From the NCBI GenBank assembly GCA_014529385.2, contig CM043952.1:63476870-63540869 (forward strand): a stretch of DNA of 64,000 nt, given 5' to 3'. The position numbers and the translations under genes were made by a program. The notes under the pieces are model-generated. The model saw nothing but the letters and a program-made list of their open reading frames with translations, was not told the origin of the DNA and did no database searches. Below are positions 32,400 through 44,103 of the stretch, piece by piece; position 1 is the first letter of the stretch, and each line of letters begins with the position of its first letter. This stretch comes from Adiantum capillus-veneris. Lineage: Eukaryota; Streptophyta; Polypodiopsida; Polypodiales; Pteridaceae.

Positions 32400-32591
32400 A
32401 CACACCTCTCTCATCCCCTTCCCTTTCCCCAGACAGTTGATCGTAAATAACCCCCCCTTTCCTCGTCTCTGTCGGATACAAGGCCGCGCCAGCAGCCCAC
32501 TCTCATTCTCTCTCTCTTTTCCTCCCTCACGCTCGCTCTCAAAGCCCACAGGGCTGCCATGCGAAGGATGCTCTCTCTCTCTCTCTCTTAT

Positions 32592-32592
<1 letters not shown>

Positions 32593-32625
<33 letters not shown>
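32593..32625. repeat. (CA)n microsatellite
   Basis: About 16 CA units within the same pyrimidine-rich block. A further (CT)n tract follows at 32735-32769. Confidence 0.9.
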
Positions 32626-32627
<2 letters not shown>

Positions 32628-32729
32628 CCCCCGTATCCCCTCCTCGTCTCTGTCAGATACAAAGCCGCCACAGGACACCTCTCTCACTCTCTCTCTCCGA
32701 GTGCTCTTGGCAGGCTTGGAGGAACAAGG

Positions 32730-32772
<43 letters not shown>

Positions 32773-33006
32773 ACATACACACTCTCTCCCTCTCTTGCCA
32801 CACACACACACAAACACTCCGTCCCTCTCACGCCATACCACCCTCCCTCCCCTCATGAGCTTACCCGCCATCGCCATACCACCCCCCCGCCTGCGTAGAA
32901 AAAAATCATATATATTATATATATATATGGACATTTGGCACAAACGCATTGGCCATGTCAATGAGCAGAGATTGCGCAGCATGCAATCAAAACAGTTGTA
33001 AAAGGT

Positions 33007-35850
33007 TTGCCCAAATTCAAGGTGGATGGTATGCATAAAGTGTGTGCAGCATGCCAGTTTGGAAAACAGTTAAAGGGCAAATTTCCACATGAGAGCAATG
33101 TATGTAAAAAGCCACTTGAGCTGGTGCACACAGATGTTTGGGGTCCAACTGATACTGCAAGTATACATGGTTGCAGGTATTATGTCTCTTTCATTGATGA
33201 CCATACAAGGAAAGTATGGGTCTACTTCATGCGTAACATAAGTGAAGTGTTTGGTCACTTTCAAGACTTCAAAGTCATGATTGAGAAGGAGACAGATATG
33301 CAAATCAAGACATTGAGGTCAGATGGAGGGGGAGAGTACTTCTCCAATGATTTTTCAGATTTTTTGCGAATGCATGGTATACGCAGACAGTTTACATACA
33401 GATATACTCCACAACAGAATGGGGTCGCAGAAAGGAAAAATAGACACATTGCAGAGGTTGCACGTGCATTGATGAATGAGAAGAACATGCCTCATCATTT
33501 CTGGGTTGAAGCCGTAAATACAACTGTGTACATTATGAACAGGACACCTACAGCTGCGGTGCATGATGTAACACCTGAGGAAAAGTTTACAGGTACAAAG
33601 CCTGATTTGGCACACTTGAAAGTGTTTGGTTGCATAGCTTACGTGCATGTACCAAATGAGTTGCGTAGGAAATTGGATCCTAAAGCAGAGAAATGTATTC
33701 TTGTGGGATATTCCCTTGAACAAAAGGGGTACAGGTGCTACAATCCTACTACACGAGAATTACGAGTGAGCAGAGATGTAGTCTTTGATGAGATGAGCAG
33801 CTGGTACAGTAATGCACATGGCACTATTGGGGCTGATGTAAAAGATGATGTGGTTGTACAAAATGTGAGGCCACAGTCACAGGTTTTGAGTGGACCACAA
33901 GAGTCCTCTTCTCGTGGCTCTGTTGAGAAACCATGGAATGGTAGACTACGTACGCAGGTTACTCCACCAACAGGTACAGGGAATGTATCACGAAAAGGAA
34001 AGGAAAAGGTTGATGAACCTCCCTTTATGGCTGATGCATCATCAGGTTTTTCACATGTAGACATGGATTCAAATGGTTCTGAACAAAGTCTTGATGAGGA
34101 ATTTGGAATTCCGGCTATCAGGACACCTGGTGTAAGGAAAGTACAAGAAGATGCTAGAGGGCAAAGGAGTGACCCAGGACCGCGCAGATCTAATAGAGTC
34201 AGAAATCCAGTTCAAAAATTGACTTATGATGGGTATCTAGCGCATCACCAAGCCTACATGGCTAAGGTGATACAAGATGTGGAGCCCACATGTTTTGAGG
34301 ATGCAGTTGGAAATGTGCATTGGGATGATGCAATGAATGAAGAGATGGCTGCATTGGAAGCAAACGACACATGGGAGTTGGTGCCATTGCCAAGTGGCAA
34401 GAAAGCTATTGGTTGTAAATGGGTGTATAAAACCAAGCATAAGGCTGATGGTAACATTGAGCGTCACAAGGCAAGGCTGGTCGCAAAGGGTTATGCACAG
34501 ACGTATGGCATAGACTATGAGGAGACCTTTGCTCCAGTGGCAAAGATGACGACTGTGAGAGCTGTCATAGCAGTGGCTGCATCTAGAGGATGGATTATGC
34601 ATCAAATGGATGTAAAGAATGCCTTCTTGAATGGTGAGTTGCAAGAGGAAGTGTATATGGATCAGCCACCTGGTTATGTCGATCCAGGTTACCCAGATTA
34701 TGTATGCAGACTTCTCAAAGCTTTGTATGGTTTGAAGCAGGGCTCTAGAGCATGGTATGACAGGATTGCCAAGTATCTTGTCAGTATTGGTTTTAGGAGA
34801 TCTCATGCTGATCATTCACTCTATGTACTTGAGAGTGATGTGGGGATTGTGGTCATTACCATATATGTAGATGACCTTATTATTGTTGGTGACAATGCTA
34901 TGGAGATTGACCATGTGAAGGGTCTTCTCAAACAGGAGTTTGAAATGAAAGATTTAGGCGAGTTACGCTACTTTCTTGGCATTGAGGTGATCAGGACTCC
35001 AGAGGGTGTATGGCTATCACAGAGATAGTATGCTTTGGACATTTTGTCAAAGTATGGTATGGCTGATTGTAAGCCAATTTCTATTCCCTTGGATGTGAAT
35101 GCAAAGCTGAGTGCAGAGAAGGGTGATGTTGTTGAGGATGTCAACATGTACAGGAAGATTGTGGGTAGTCTAATCTACTTGACTATCACGAGGCCAGACT
35201 TGAGCTACACAGTAGGCTTGGAGAGTCAGTTCATGCAACTTCCGAGGAAGCCACATTTGGATGGAGTATGACGCACACTTAGGTATGTGCAAGGTACTCT
35301 TGACTACGCATTGTTCTATGCAGTAGATGCACCATTAGCATTGTATGGGTATACAGATGCAGATTGGGCAGGTAGCATTGTTGATAGGAGATCTACGAGT
35401 GGCTTCATGTTATCTTTTGGGAGTGCTGCTGTTACTTGGAGCAGCAAAAAGCAGCCTACAGTTGCTTTATCGAGCATAGAGGCCGAGTACAGAGGTGCAG
35501 CAGTTGCGGCGTGCGAGGTAGCTTGGCTACGCACATTACTTGAGGACTTGGGAGTGCAGGTGGACCAGCAGATTTTCATCCATTGTGACAACCTCAGCAG
35601 CATGCAGTTGGCTAGGAACCCAGTGTTCCATGCCAGGACCAAACACATAGAGGTCCATTACCACTACGTTCGAGAGCGAGTGTTGGCGAGCGACATCGAC
35701 TTGGTCTACGTCAGCACAGAGGAGCAGATAGCGGATATCTTTACCAAGGCCCTTGGAGCTGAGAAGCTTCGACGTTTCCGGACTATGCTTGGACTCTGCG
35801 ACATGCAGAGCTCGAGGGGGAGTGTTGAGATGTCGAGCTCTACACCTTGA
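33007..35850 (+). pseudogene. Copia-A pol (integrase, RT, RNase H), two in-frame stops
   Basis: One frame runs from 33007 to 35850 and is broken only by TAG at 35026 and TGA at 35269. The GAG-pre-integrase domain (CAACQFGKQ) is followed by integrase (HTDVWGP, FIDDHTRKVW, TYRYTPQQNGVAERKNR), copia RT (WKWVYKTKHKADG, the YVDDLIIVG catalytic site) and RNase H (DADWAG, SSIEAEYRG, CDNLSSMQLARNP, TKHIEVHYHYVRE). The upstream piece IWHKRIGHVNEQ (32927-32985) is in another frame. With only two stops the copy is fairly young. It cannot encode gag. Confidence 0.9.
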
Positions 35851-36147
35851 GCTGGCATCCACTACGGGTCTTGGCCGCTTACGGCATTTACTCACTGGCG
35901 TGTTAGGTGACCGACACGGAGGATCTCTGCCAGTGATTCTACAGCTGGACTACACTTATAGTACCAGCCTAGTACGCTTCTAGCGAGTTCACACTTAGTG
36001 ACCGCATGTACCTATGTGCTACTTTTCAGCTTTAGCACTTAGTCATTTTGTACTCTCTTTTCTGTAAAGAAGAAGAAGAAGCTTTCCATCTCTGTGTGCT
36101 TTGTGCTTGTCTTGGGTAGCTCTCTTGCATCCTCATTCTTTACAACA
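35823..36147 (+). repeat. Copia-A 3' LTR (325 bp)
   Basis: It begins TGTTGAGATG directly after a purine tract (GAGGGGGAG at 35814-35822) and ends TTTACAACA, giving inverted TGTTG/CAACA ends. No second copy is present in the window. Confidence 0.75.
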
Positions 36148-37554
36148 TTGGACCTCAATTGGCTTTGAGAGATTTGGCAGTGTAAGCACAGGTTGAGAGA
36201 TAAGCTTTTCTTTAAGATTTTTGAAAGCATTGTTCTCCTTGGTAGACCATGTATACCTAATGTTTTTCTTTGTTAGGTCACGTAATGGTCCCGCAATTTG
36301 TGAGCTCTTGTCTATGAAGCATCTATAGTATGCACACATACCTATAAAACTTCTTAGTTCATGAAAATTTCTTGGTTTAGGCCATCCTTTTATTACCTCT
36401 AACTTTGATGGATCCATTTGGATGCCATCTTGAGAGATAATGTGACTTAAATACTGAATCTCTTGTAAGAAAAACTCACTTTTCTTTTTAACATAAAGTT
36501 TTTTCTCTCTTAAGACTTGAAATATTACCTGGAGGTGTTGCTTGTGTTCATCTAGTGAATTAGAGTAGATAATAAAAGCATCAAAGAACACTCAAGTAAA
36601 GGTTTACTGAGGCCTGAATAGCTTCTCCATCAAGCGATTGAATGTGGCTGGTGCATTAGTCAAGCCAAAAGGCATGACAATGTATTCGTAAAGACCAAAC
36701 GTAGTGCAAAATGCGGTCTTTACAATGTCTTGATCAACTATCCTTATTCGATGATAGCCACTTTCTAAGTCAATCCTACTGAAGTAGGTGGACCCTTGTA
36801 GCTTATCAAATAGGTCTTCTACCTGTGGAACGGGAAACCTATTCTTGATAGTGATCCTATTTAGTGCTCTATAGTCGACACATATACCGTCTTTCTTTTG
36901 CACTAATAACACGGGTGAGCAAAATGGAGATGAGCTAGGCCTAACCATGCCCTTCTCAACTGACTCATGCACTTGCCGTATAATCTCCTCTTGTTGAGCT
37001 TGAGAAACTCTATAAGGAGGTTTATTAGGCAGTAAACTTCTTGGAAGAAGTTCAATTGCATGGTCATCATTGCCTTGTTTAGGAGGTAGTTCACAAGGGA
37101 TGTCATCAATAAAAACATCTTGAAACCCCTTGAGAAAATTGGATAACTCTAATTCCTTGTGATTATTTATATTTTCTTTTGCTAAAGCATTAGGTTCATT
37201 TTGAGAATCTTTAACAAAAATCATGTACACGGAAATAAAGCTCTTTATTGACTTATTGAAAGCTTGCATATGTACAATGGGTATGGTGTTACCCATTTCC
37301 TTAGCATCTATGTACATATGTTTTTCCCTGTACTTAAAGTAGATTTTTCTTTCAGGAAATTTAACATTGGCAGCCATGTGATCAAACCATGGTGCCCCTA
37401 GGATTACATCCTCGTGCTTGAGAGGAGAGATAAAGAAGTCCTCTTTGTCCACATAGATTTGGACATGGACCATCAATTTCCCGATTAAGGGAGTGACTGA
37501 CATGGCTGCCCCTTGAAAGAACCATCTGCGCGGGTGGGACATCTCCCATCTCAT
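36148..37554 (-). pseudogene. Gypsy-X RT and partial RNase H, truncated
   Basis: The frame 37554-36604 covers the protease end ([12 protein letters not shown]) and [51 protein letters not shown] and [16 protein letters not shown]. The catalytic region follows in the frame 36591-36148, where the YxDD position reads FFDAFIIYSN and so lacks the second aspartate. It then shows FLQEIQYLSHIIS and FIGMCAYYRCFI. The RNase H start (LPNLSKPIEVQ) is cut at 36148. Confidence 0.8.
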
Positions 37555-37663
37555 AGGCTTGGATGCCTAGCTTGGTGGCCAACTCTGTGGATATGAAATT
37601 GTGAGTAGAACCAGGGTCAAAGAGAATAAAAGCATCATGTTCTCTTAACTTTTGCCCAAGCAT
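37382..37663 (-). pseudogene. Gypsy-X aspartic protease fragment
   Basis: The frame contains [23 protein letters not shown]. This is the retropepsin active-site region with DPGS in place of the usual DSGS, and the family-typical THNFIS follows. The C-terminal part continues in the frame of the RT piece, so a frameshift lies between. Confidence 0.65.
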
Positions 37664-37666
37664 GGC

Positions 37667-38670
37667 TTAGACCAGATCCTTTGTGGTGAGCTTCCTCTTC
37701 TTGGATTTCAACCAAGGTAGATCTAGGAGGCTCATGGTGGGTGTTCTTTTGGGGACAAGCGTGGTACGCATGTCCTCGCTTGGCGCACTTGAAACGGTGG
37801 TTATCCTTGAAATAGTGCTCATCTCCAAACGTCGCATCGAATTGTTGGATAAAGGCCAGGACTTTGTCTGTAGCACCAAAGGTGCCATCATAGGTAAGGA
37901 AAGAGATGCCGTTTCCTCCCTCTTTGAACTTCTTGAGCTTGGACGACCTCTTCCATGTGGCATAGGATTTCCTATGGCCTCTTATTTTTGATGGTTCAAA
38001 AGTTGCACCATTGCTTTCTTCAGAAGATGAAGAATTTGAGGAAGATGGAGAAGAGGGTGACCTCTTTCTTGCCTTTTTCTTGCCTTGATTCTCTTTGTCC
38101 GCACCATCACTTCTTCATAAGAGGAAGAGGATGAAGAAGATAGAGAAGAGAATGACCTTTTTCTCGCCTTTTTCTTCTCTTGCTTTTTATCATCCCTCTT
38201 TGAATTATGGTGTGGAGAGGCGTGCGATGGTCTTCTCCGTTTAGGAGGTAATGGAGAGTGTTTTTCCCGCCTTCTTTGTGGAGCCATCTCCACTGAGGTG
38301 GCAGGAGACTCACTTGTTTCTTGTTCCTTTGGTGGGGGCTTTGAGAAGGATATGTATCATCAAGAAGCAAATTTTTGAGCCCTTCTTATGGATCCTCTCC
38401 TTCTTCCCGAATCGGAGAGAGGCCTCTTTTGGGAGTCTCACAAGGAGGCTTCCTAGGTACTCTCTCATCAAGGTGGGGAGTTTGGAGAATCCCATGAGCA
38501 CGAAGCTGCCGTTGCACTTCACTTTGGAGGGATGGATTGGCCATGGCTTGTTGAAGCCTAGAAACAAGGTAATTAACAAGCATAGGGGCATCATTAGTAG
38601 CCTGCTCATTAGCAAGATCAAAGCTAACAACATTAATTTCACTCTCTTTACTATTGTCAGCCATTGTAAC
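37667..38670 (-). pseudogene. Gypsy-X gag remnant with basic/Ser-rich insert and internal deletion
   Basis: The N-terminus at 38664-38386 reads MADNSKESEINVVSFDLANEQ and is followed by an Arg-rich segment. At 38240-38000 two tandem copies of a KKARKRS..SS..SS..EE module appear, a possible nuclear-localisation or RNA-binding tail. At 37930-37730 FLTYDGTFGATDKVLAFIQQFDATFGDE is a gag capsid start. It runs directly into a knuckle-like RFKCAKRGHAYHACPQK, so most of the capsid domain is deleted. Confidence 0.55.
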
Positions 38671-39053
38671 AACTTTTAGGTGTAAACTTTTTTAGGTGTA
38701 ATTTGGCACTTCAAGCCCTAGTTGCTACTCCTCTTTACTCCTTTAGAAAAGCACTCAATTTGTTGTACGCGTGGCTCGAATACCATTAATTGCAAGGAAT
38801 AGAAGAGAGGGTCTTTCAACACCAAAACAACCCCGGATCCTGTCAATAGTGGTTAAGTCATAAGCAAGCCCCATAGGACTCTACTATTAAGACCATAGCT
38901 CTCGATGGTGATACCCCATTATCTGTACAAAGGCAGGCACACTTCAAGGCTGAAAAATCCCTATTCTACTTACTCAATTGCAATTAATAATACCAACCAT
39001 TTATAGCTAGCTTGAGGACTTCCCTTCTTGAGCAAGAAAAGAGAAACCTTGTG

Positions 39054-39065
39054 CTGTGATACCAA
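39054..39065 (-). promoter_or_regulatory. Primer-binding site of Gypsy-X
   Basis: The plus strand GCTGTGATACCA is TGGTATCACAGC on the element strand. It lies one base inside the 5' LTR and differs at one base from the initiator-Met-tRNA site TGGTATCAGAGC. Confidence 0.65.
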
Positions 39066-39806
39066 TGTAGCATTTAATGGCCTAGTAACTTGTGTGTAGC
39101 GGAAAATAACATGAACATGGTGAGCATTTCATTAGAATAGGTTCCTAATGAGCATAACAAGAGTGCTTGAGTGGAGAGAGCAACAAAAAGCATAACACCT
39201 AGTTAGATAGGCATGAACAATACTTCAAAAGAGAGAGAAATTAAGCTATTGACAATAGTTGAGGACCGGATTTACATGGAGCTGGTCCCCCCTCCAAAAG
39301 GCTTTGTATTATAGGTTTCCCCCATCAAGAGAGACATTTTACAATACAATTCTTTGTGTTCCTTCAATAACTAGCTACTGCAATGAAGATAGAATCTTCA
39401 AGCACTAAGCAAAACACTTATAAAACTCAACATCAATTCCCTCACGGTCTCAGACCCAAGACTCACACACCTTCAAAGATGGTGAGAGCTAGCGGGATAT
39501 GAGACTAGATTGAGAGGAAGAAGGAGTAGTCTTACGAGAAAGATGTACATCTCCTCACATAATCACTCATATGATCATAGCATAGCTTAGTAATTAGCAT
39601 GGTAGAGGAGATAAGAATGCATTGAAGCTTGGCTCTTGGTTGGATTTGCATCACAAAGCCAAGCTTTCTTGGTGTAGGCCTCCCTTCTCACAAGCTTGGA
39701 GTAGGTGATGAACTTTCCATTAAAGCTTGAGAACGAGAGAGAGAGTCTTCTTGCTTCACACATGAGCTAGTGTAAGTGTGTGTGGAATAATGCCTTGAGA
39801 AATTCA

Positions 39807-39810
<4 letters not shown>

Positions 39811-39852
<42 letters not shown>
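39811..39852. repeat. (CT)n microsatellite inside LTR-X copy 2
   Basis: About 21 CT units. Confidence 0.95.
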
Positions 39853-39855
<3 letters not shown>

Positions 39856-39913
39856 CGACCCCTCATGCAAATTACTCATGCTGACACCCCATTGTACCTC
39901 TCTAAGCTTAGCC

Positions 39914-40142
39914 TGTTGGAATTAGGGTTGCAGAGAAACACACACAGCTTGGAGAAGACGAAGGAAGCTCAAGGCACACAACAGAGAGTATGTTACTTAG
40001 TGTGCAAATGGAAAGATAGATAGCCCTAGAGTGATGGGCGTATATACAATGCACGGGGGAAAAAAACCTCCTAAAGAGGGAAAAAATGCCCCGGCGGTCC
40101 TAGTGTGTTCACACACATCACTACCACATGTATATGGTAACA
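39914..40142 (-). repeat. Copia-B 3' LTR
   Basis: TGTTGGAATTAGGG to GGTAACA. It pairs with 55934-56162 and differs by about four substitutions (about 1.7%). Confidence 0.95.
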
Positions 40143-40156
40143 AATCCCCCCTGGAG
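40143..40156 (-). promoter_or_regulatory. Polypurine tract of copia-B
   Basis: AATCCCCCCTGGAG on the plus strand is CTCCAGGGGGGATT on the element strand, directly inside the 3' LTR. Confidence 0.8.
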
Positions 40157-40217
40157 TGATGCGGTGAACGAGAGCTGGCACATGAGTAAAGGGAAGTGCC
40201 ATGCCCTGAGGACAGGA

Positions 40218-43045
40218 TCAGTCCACAAAGGGGAGTAAGACCAAAGCTTTGTGGAAAGCTTCAAGCTTCTCACGAGACAATGCCTTTGTGAAAAGATCTG
40301 CAAGGTTGTCCTGTGTTGGCACATAAGCCAAGTTGATCTCTCCTGCTGAGAGCCTCTCCCTGACATAGTGGTAATGCACCTCAATGTGCTTTGTGCGAGC
40401 ATGAAAAACTGGGTTCCTCGCAACTGCCAATGTGCTCTGACTGTCAGTGTAGATAGTGTTGGCAGTGTCCTGTCCAACACCCAAATCAGCCATAAGGCGT
40501 TTGAGCCATACACACTCAACCGTAGCTGTGAAGACTTCCCTGTACTCAGCCTCACAACTCGAAGTGGCCACAGTAGGTTGCTTCTTGCTCAACCATGATA
40601 TACATGAACTTCCAAGCATGAAACAAAAACTTGATGTGGACACTCGCGTGTCAAAACATCCAGCCCAATCTGAGTCCGAAAAAGCATGTAAGTCTGGTGG
40701 CAATGATCCCCCCTTGGGATAAAACAAGCCAAGATGTAAAGTGCCACTAAGGTAGCGGAAAATCCTCTTGACTGCCTGCCAATGCTTAGACCCTGGGCTA
40801 TGCATAAATCTGCTGACCTGTGAGACTGCAAACTGAATATCCGGCCTCGTGTTGCATACATAAATGAGGCAGCCAACATCAGTTTGGTAAAGAGTGACAT
40901 CAGCAGGATCGCCAGCATCATGTAGACTCAACTTCAAACCTGTTTCCATGGGAGTGGCAATAGGTTTGCAATCCTCAAGTCTAAACTTACATAGCAATGT
41001 CTCTATGTAACTTTTCTGACACAAGGAAATACCATCATCACACTGCTTAAACTGTATACCCAAGTAATGATGCAACAGCCCCAAATCTTTCATCTTGAAA
41101 GTAGCATTCAAATCAGCCTTAAATTCAGCAATATGTCTCTAATTTGGTCTAGTGATCAGCAAATCATCAACATAAAGAACCACGATGAGAAATACATCAC
41201 CCTCACGCTTTACATAAAATGTGCTTTCTGTTGGACTGTTACGAAAGCCTTGTTTGACCAAATGAGTGTCAGCTTTCTCATACCAAGCACGAGGAGATTG
41301 CTTCAACCCATACAAAGCCTTGTTACATTTGCACACTTTGTCCTCTTGTCCTGTTATGACAAAACCGCGAGGCTACGTTACATAAACTTCCTCAAATATG
41401 TCACCATTCAATAAAGCAGTAACAATGTCTGATTGATATACATCCCAACCAAAATGAGCTGCCAATGCACATAGAAAACGCACAGTAGTCATATGACAAG
41501 TGGGAGCAAAAGTCTCTTCATAATCTATGACTTTTTGCTGTGCATAACCCTTTGCAACAAGTCGAACCTTATGGCGATCAATCTCACCATCCGGCTTGCG
41601 TTTCAACTTGTAAACCCACTTCGTACCAATGGCCTTTTTGCCAGGAGGCAAATCACATAAAGTCCATGTGTCATTTTCTATAAGTGCATCATATTCTGAT
41701 TGCATGGCAGCCATCCAATTTTCTGAATTCTGTGCTTCATCAAAAGACAGAGGCTCCTCAACATCATGTAAACTAGACACAACCAAAGCATAACAATCTG
41801 ATGCATAAGATGCATGGCGAGAGCCTGAACCAGTACGACTAGACAAAGGTGCATCCAATTTACTGTCACACAAAGTGTGCACCAGCCATTTTGGCATACC
41901 TCTAGCCTGCTCATTTTCAGCCCTTTCCTCATCAAGTACATCATGTACATCTGCATCAGTAATAGGCTGATCTAAAACATTTTTAGAAACCCCCATAGGC
42001 TGTACATTTGCCTCATTGGAACTTACATTCGTATTTCCACCACTGAAAAGAGGCAACAAAGTGTCATAAATGTCATGTGAGCTTACATTACTGTCTCTAG
42101 TACATGACAGCAAGGGCTGAACAGAATCTTCCACAAACACTACATCCCGAGAAACCAGAATACGTTTTGTTTGTGGATGATAGAACCTGTAACCTTTGCT
42201 TTCAGCACTATAACCAACAAAAATACATTTGACAGCCTTATCATCCAATTTTCTGCGCTGCACTTGTGGCACCAAAGCATATGCCAAACAGCCAAAAACA
42301 CGCATGTGCTCAATAGAAGGCTTTCTATCATGCCATGCTTCATATGGAGTAATAGACTGCAAAGCTTTCGTAGGACACCTGTTAAGTACATAAGTGGCAC
42401 ACATGATGGCCTCAAGCCAAAAAGAATGCGGCAAAGCTTGACTTTTGACCATACATCGTGCCATTTCCGTCAGTGACCTGTTTTTCCTCTCAGCAACACC
42501 ATTTTGCTGAGGTGTATAAGGCACTGTACATTGGTGTTTTATCCCACGACTAGCCAGAAATGCATTAAATTCATGAGACATATACTCCCCCCTCGATCGG
42601 AACAGAGGGTGCCCATAGTACATTTCGAGACATTTTCAGCCATAGCCAGAAATTGTTTGAAGCACATAAAAACTTCGGACTTTGCTTTAAGCGGAAATAC
42701 CCATGCATGCCTGGAGTAATCATCAATGAAAGTCACGAAGTATAGGTAATTGCCCAAGGACAGAGTTTGCATGGGCCCACAAACATCACTATGCACAAGC
42801 TGCAACCTGCATGTGGCCCGAACTGAACCATCCTTTGGAAATTTAGAACACTGCATCTTACCCAAAATACAGCCTTCACAAACATGTTTGACAGGTGCTT
42901 CAAGAGGCGGCAAAGAAGCAACCATATCAGATTTCTGCAAACGCAGCAAACTGGCAAAATTCAGATGACCAAAACGTGCATGCCAAAGTTTTGCATCTGA
43001 AATAGCCCTTGAATTTGCAACACATTTGCAAAATTTTTTCCACAC
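40218..43045 (-). pseudogene. Copia-B pol: integrase, RT, RNase H, broken
   Basis: The 43045-42539 frame has the GAG-pre-integrase (LWHARFGHLN, CEGCILGKM) and integrase start (HSDVCGPM, FIDDYSRHAW). The 42623-41373 frame has the rest of integrase (YTPQQNGVAERKNR, CPTKALQ) and RT start (TKWVYKLKRKPDGEIDRHK). The same frame resumes after a TAG (about 41375) with ALYGLKQSPRAWYEK and the catalytic YVDDLLI. It resumes again after a TAG near 41139 with RNase H (SDWAG, SSCEAEYRE, TDSQSTLAVARNP, TKHIEVHYHYVRE). So there are two nonsense codons and at least two frameshifts. Confidence 0.9.
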
Positions 43046-44103
43046 TTGTCATACAAAGTGAGCTTATACAGCCCACGACACAAAAGGCCAGATGCAACAA
43101 TTTCATCACCAAAACTGAGATCATGAACTGTACATCTGTCATCCACAAATTTGTCTACAAGTCCAAGTCTAGCAAGTGCGGATACAGACAAGAGATTCTT
43201 CTTGATCCCAGGTACATAAAGTGCATCAACAAGTGTGAAGGAACTGCCATTAGCAGCAGTGAGCACAATCTTTCCAACTCCCTGAACTGGATAAGAGGCG
43301 TTGTTGGCACAAGTGACTGAATTCCCATGAGGGACAGACTCGAGAGAGGTAAACAATTCACGATGTGAGGTAATGTGCTTTGTAGCACCACTGTCGAAAT
43401 ACCACACATGTGAATCTGCAGCAACAACTGACAAGCATGCATCATGGACAACAGGATTGTAAGTGCAATCTGCACTAAAAGCCCATTCTGCATCAACATC
43501 AGCAACACAGTCTCCTTTCACAGAAGACTCAACAATGGCTGCATCTGTAGTGGAACCATCATTTGCAGTGGAACCACCCTCTTTCTTCTTAGCCTCTTTG
43601 GCCTTCAACTTAGGACACAACTTGATCAAGTGATCATTGGCTTTACAATAATGGCATCGCATCTTCTTTTTGCCCTTATCACCAGAATTACCAGACGAAG
43701 TACTGCCAGCAGAAGCATTAGGAACATAATTTTTGCCACTCGTAGCAGAACCATAAGAAGTGGCTGCATTACTGTTACCACCCTTTCTTTGAGAAGCAAT
43801 AAAAGCCTGTTCAACTGCACACTGTCTAGTCCTGTTTATTCTGGATAGTGACTCTTGCAACAGCAATGTGCATAATGCATCAAACTTGACAACTTCTGGA
43901 TTTCCTTGGGTCATAAGTCTCCAAGTACTAGCAAAAGTCTGGTAGGAATTTGGTAAGGCATCAAGAATAGCCTGCACAAGGGAACTGTCTGAAATGACTT
44001 CACCTGCACAAATAAGCTGCTCATTGATATCCTTGACACTAGCAAGGAAAGTGTCCATATCATCTTCCTCATGCATAATCTTCGACTCCAGCTCTTTACG
44101 CAG
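42961..44103 (-). pseudogene. Copia-B gag C-terminal part and protease
   Basis: The frame enters directly from the Tat-2 insertion site. It carries the rest of the copia gag capsid (FLASVKDINEQLICAGEVISD, ILDALPNSYQTF), a zinc knuckle CHYCKANDHLIKLC at about 43.66 kb and the protease DSGATKHIT at about 43.39 kb. It then enters the GAG-pre-integrase domain before shifting frame near 43.0 kb. The N-terminal part of the same gag lies at 55166-55570. Confidence 0.9.

Larger units (their letters stand above)
32927..36147 (+). mobile_element. 5'-truncated Ty1/copia element copia-A
   Basis: The element begins abruptly after a short TA repeat (32907-32926) inside the GAG-pre-integrase domain. It continues through integrase, RT and RNase H and ends with a 325-bp 3' LTR (35823-36147). 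Gag, protease and the 5' LTR are absent. On its right it abuts Gypsy-X exactly at the LTR end, cutting that element's RNase H. The missing left part and the missing rest of Gypsy-X suggest a deletion or rearrangement whose breakpoint lies at the microsatellite block. Confidence 0.85.

Noticed and set aside
32086-32898. 270-codon plus-strand ORF rich in Ser-Leu, with long (RE)n ORFs on the other strand
   Set aside because: These are translations of CT/CA microsatellites. There is no codon bias or domain and the same pattern recurs at every CT tract.
34237-34815. 192-codon minus-strand ORF within copia-A
   Set aside because: It is the antisense shadow of the copia RT, which has clear motifs on the plus strand.
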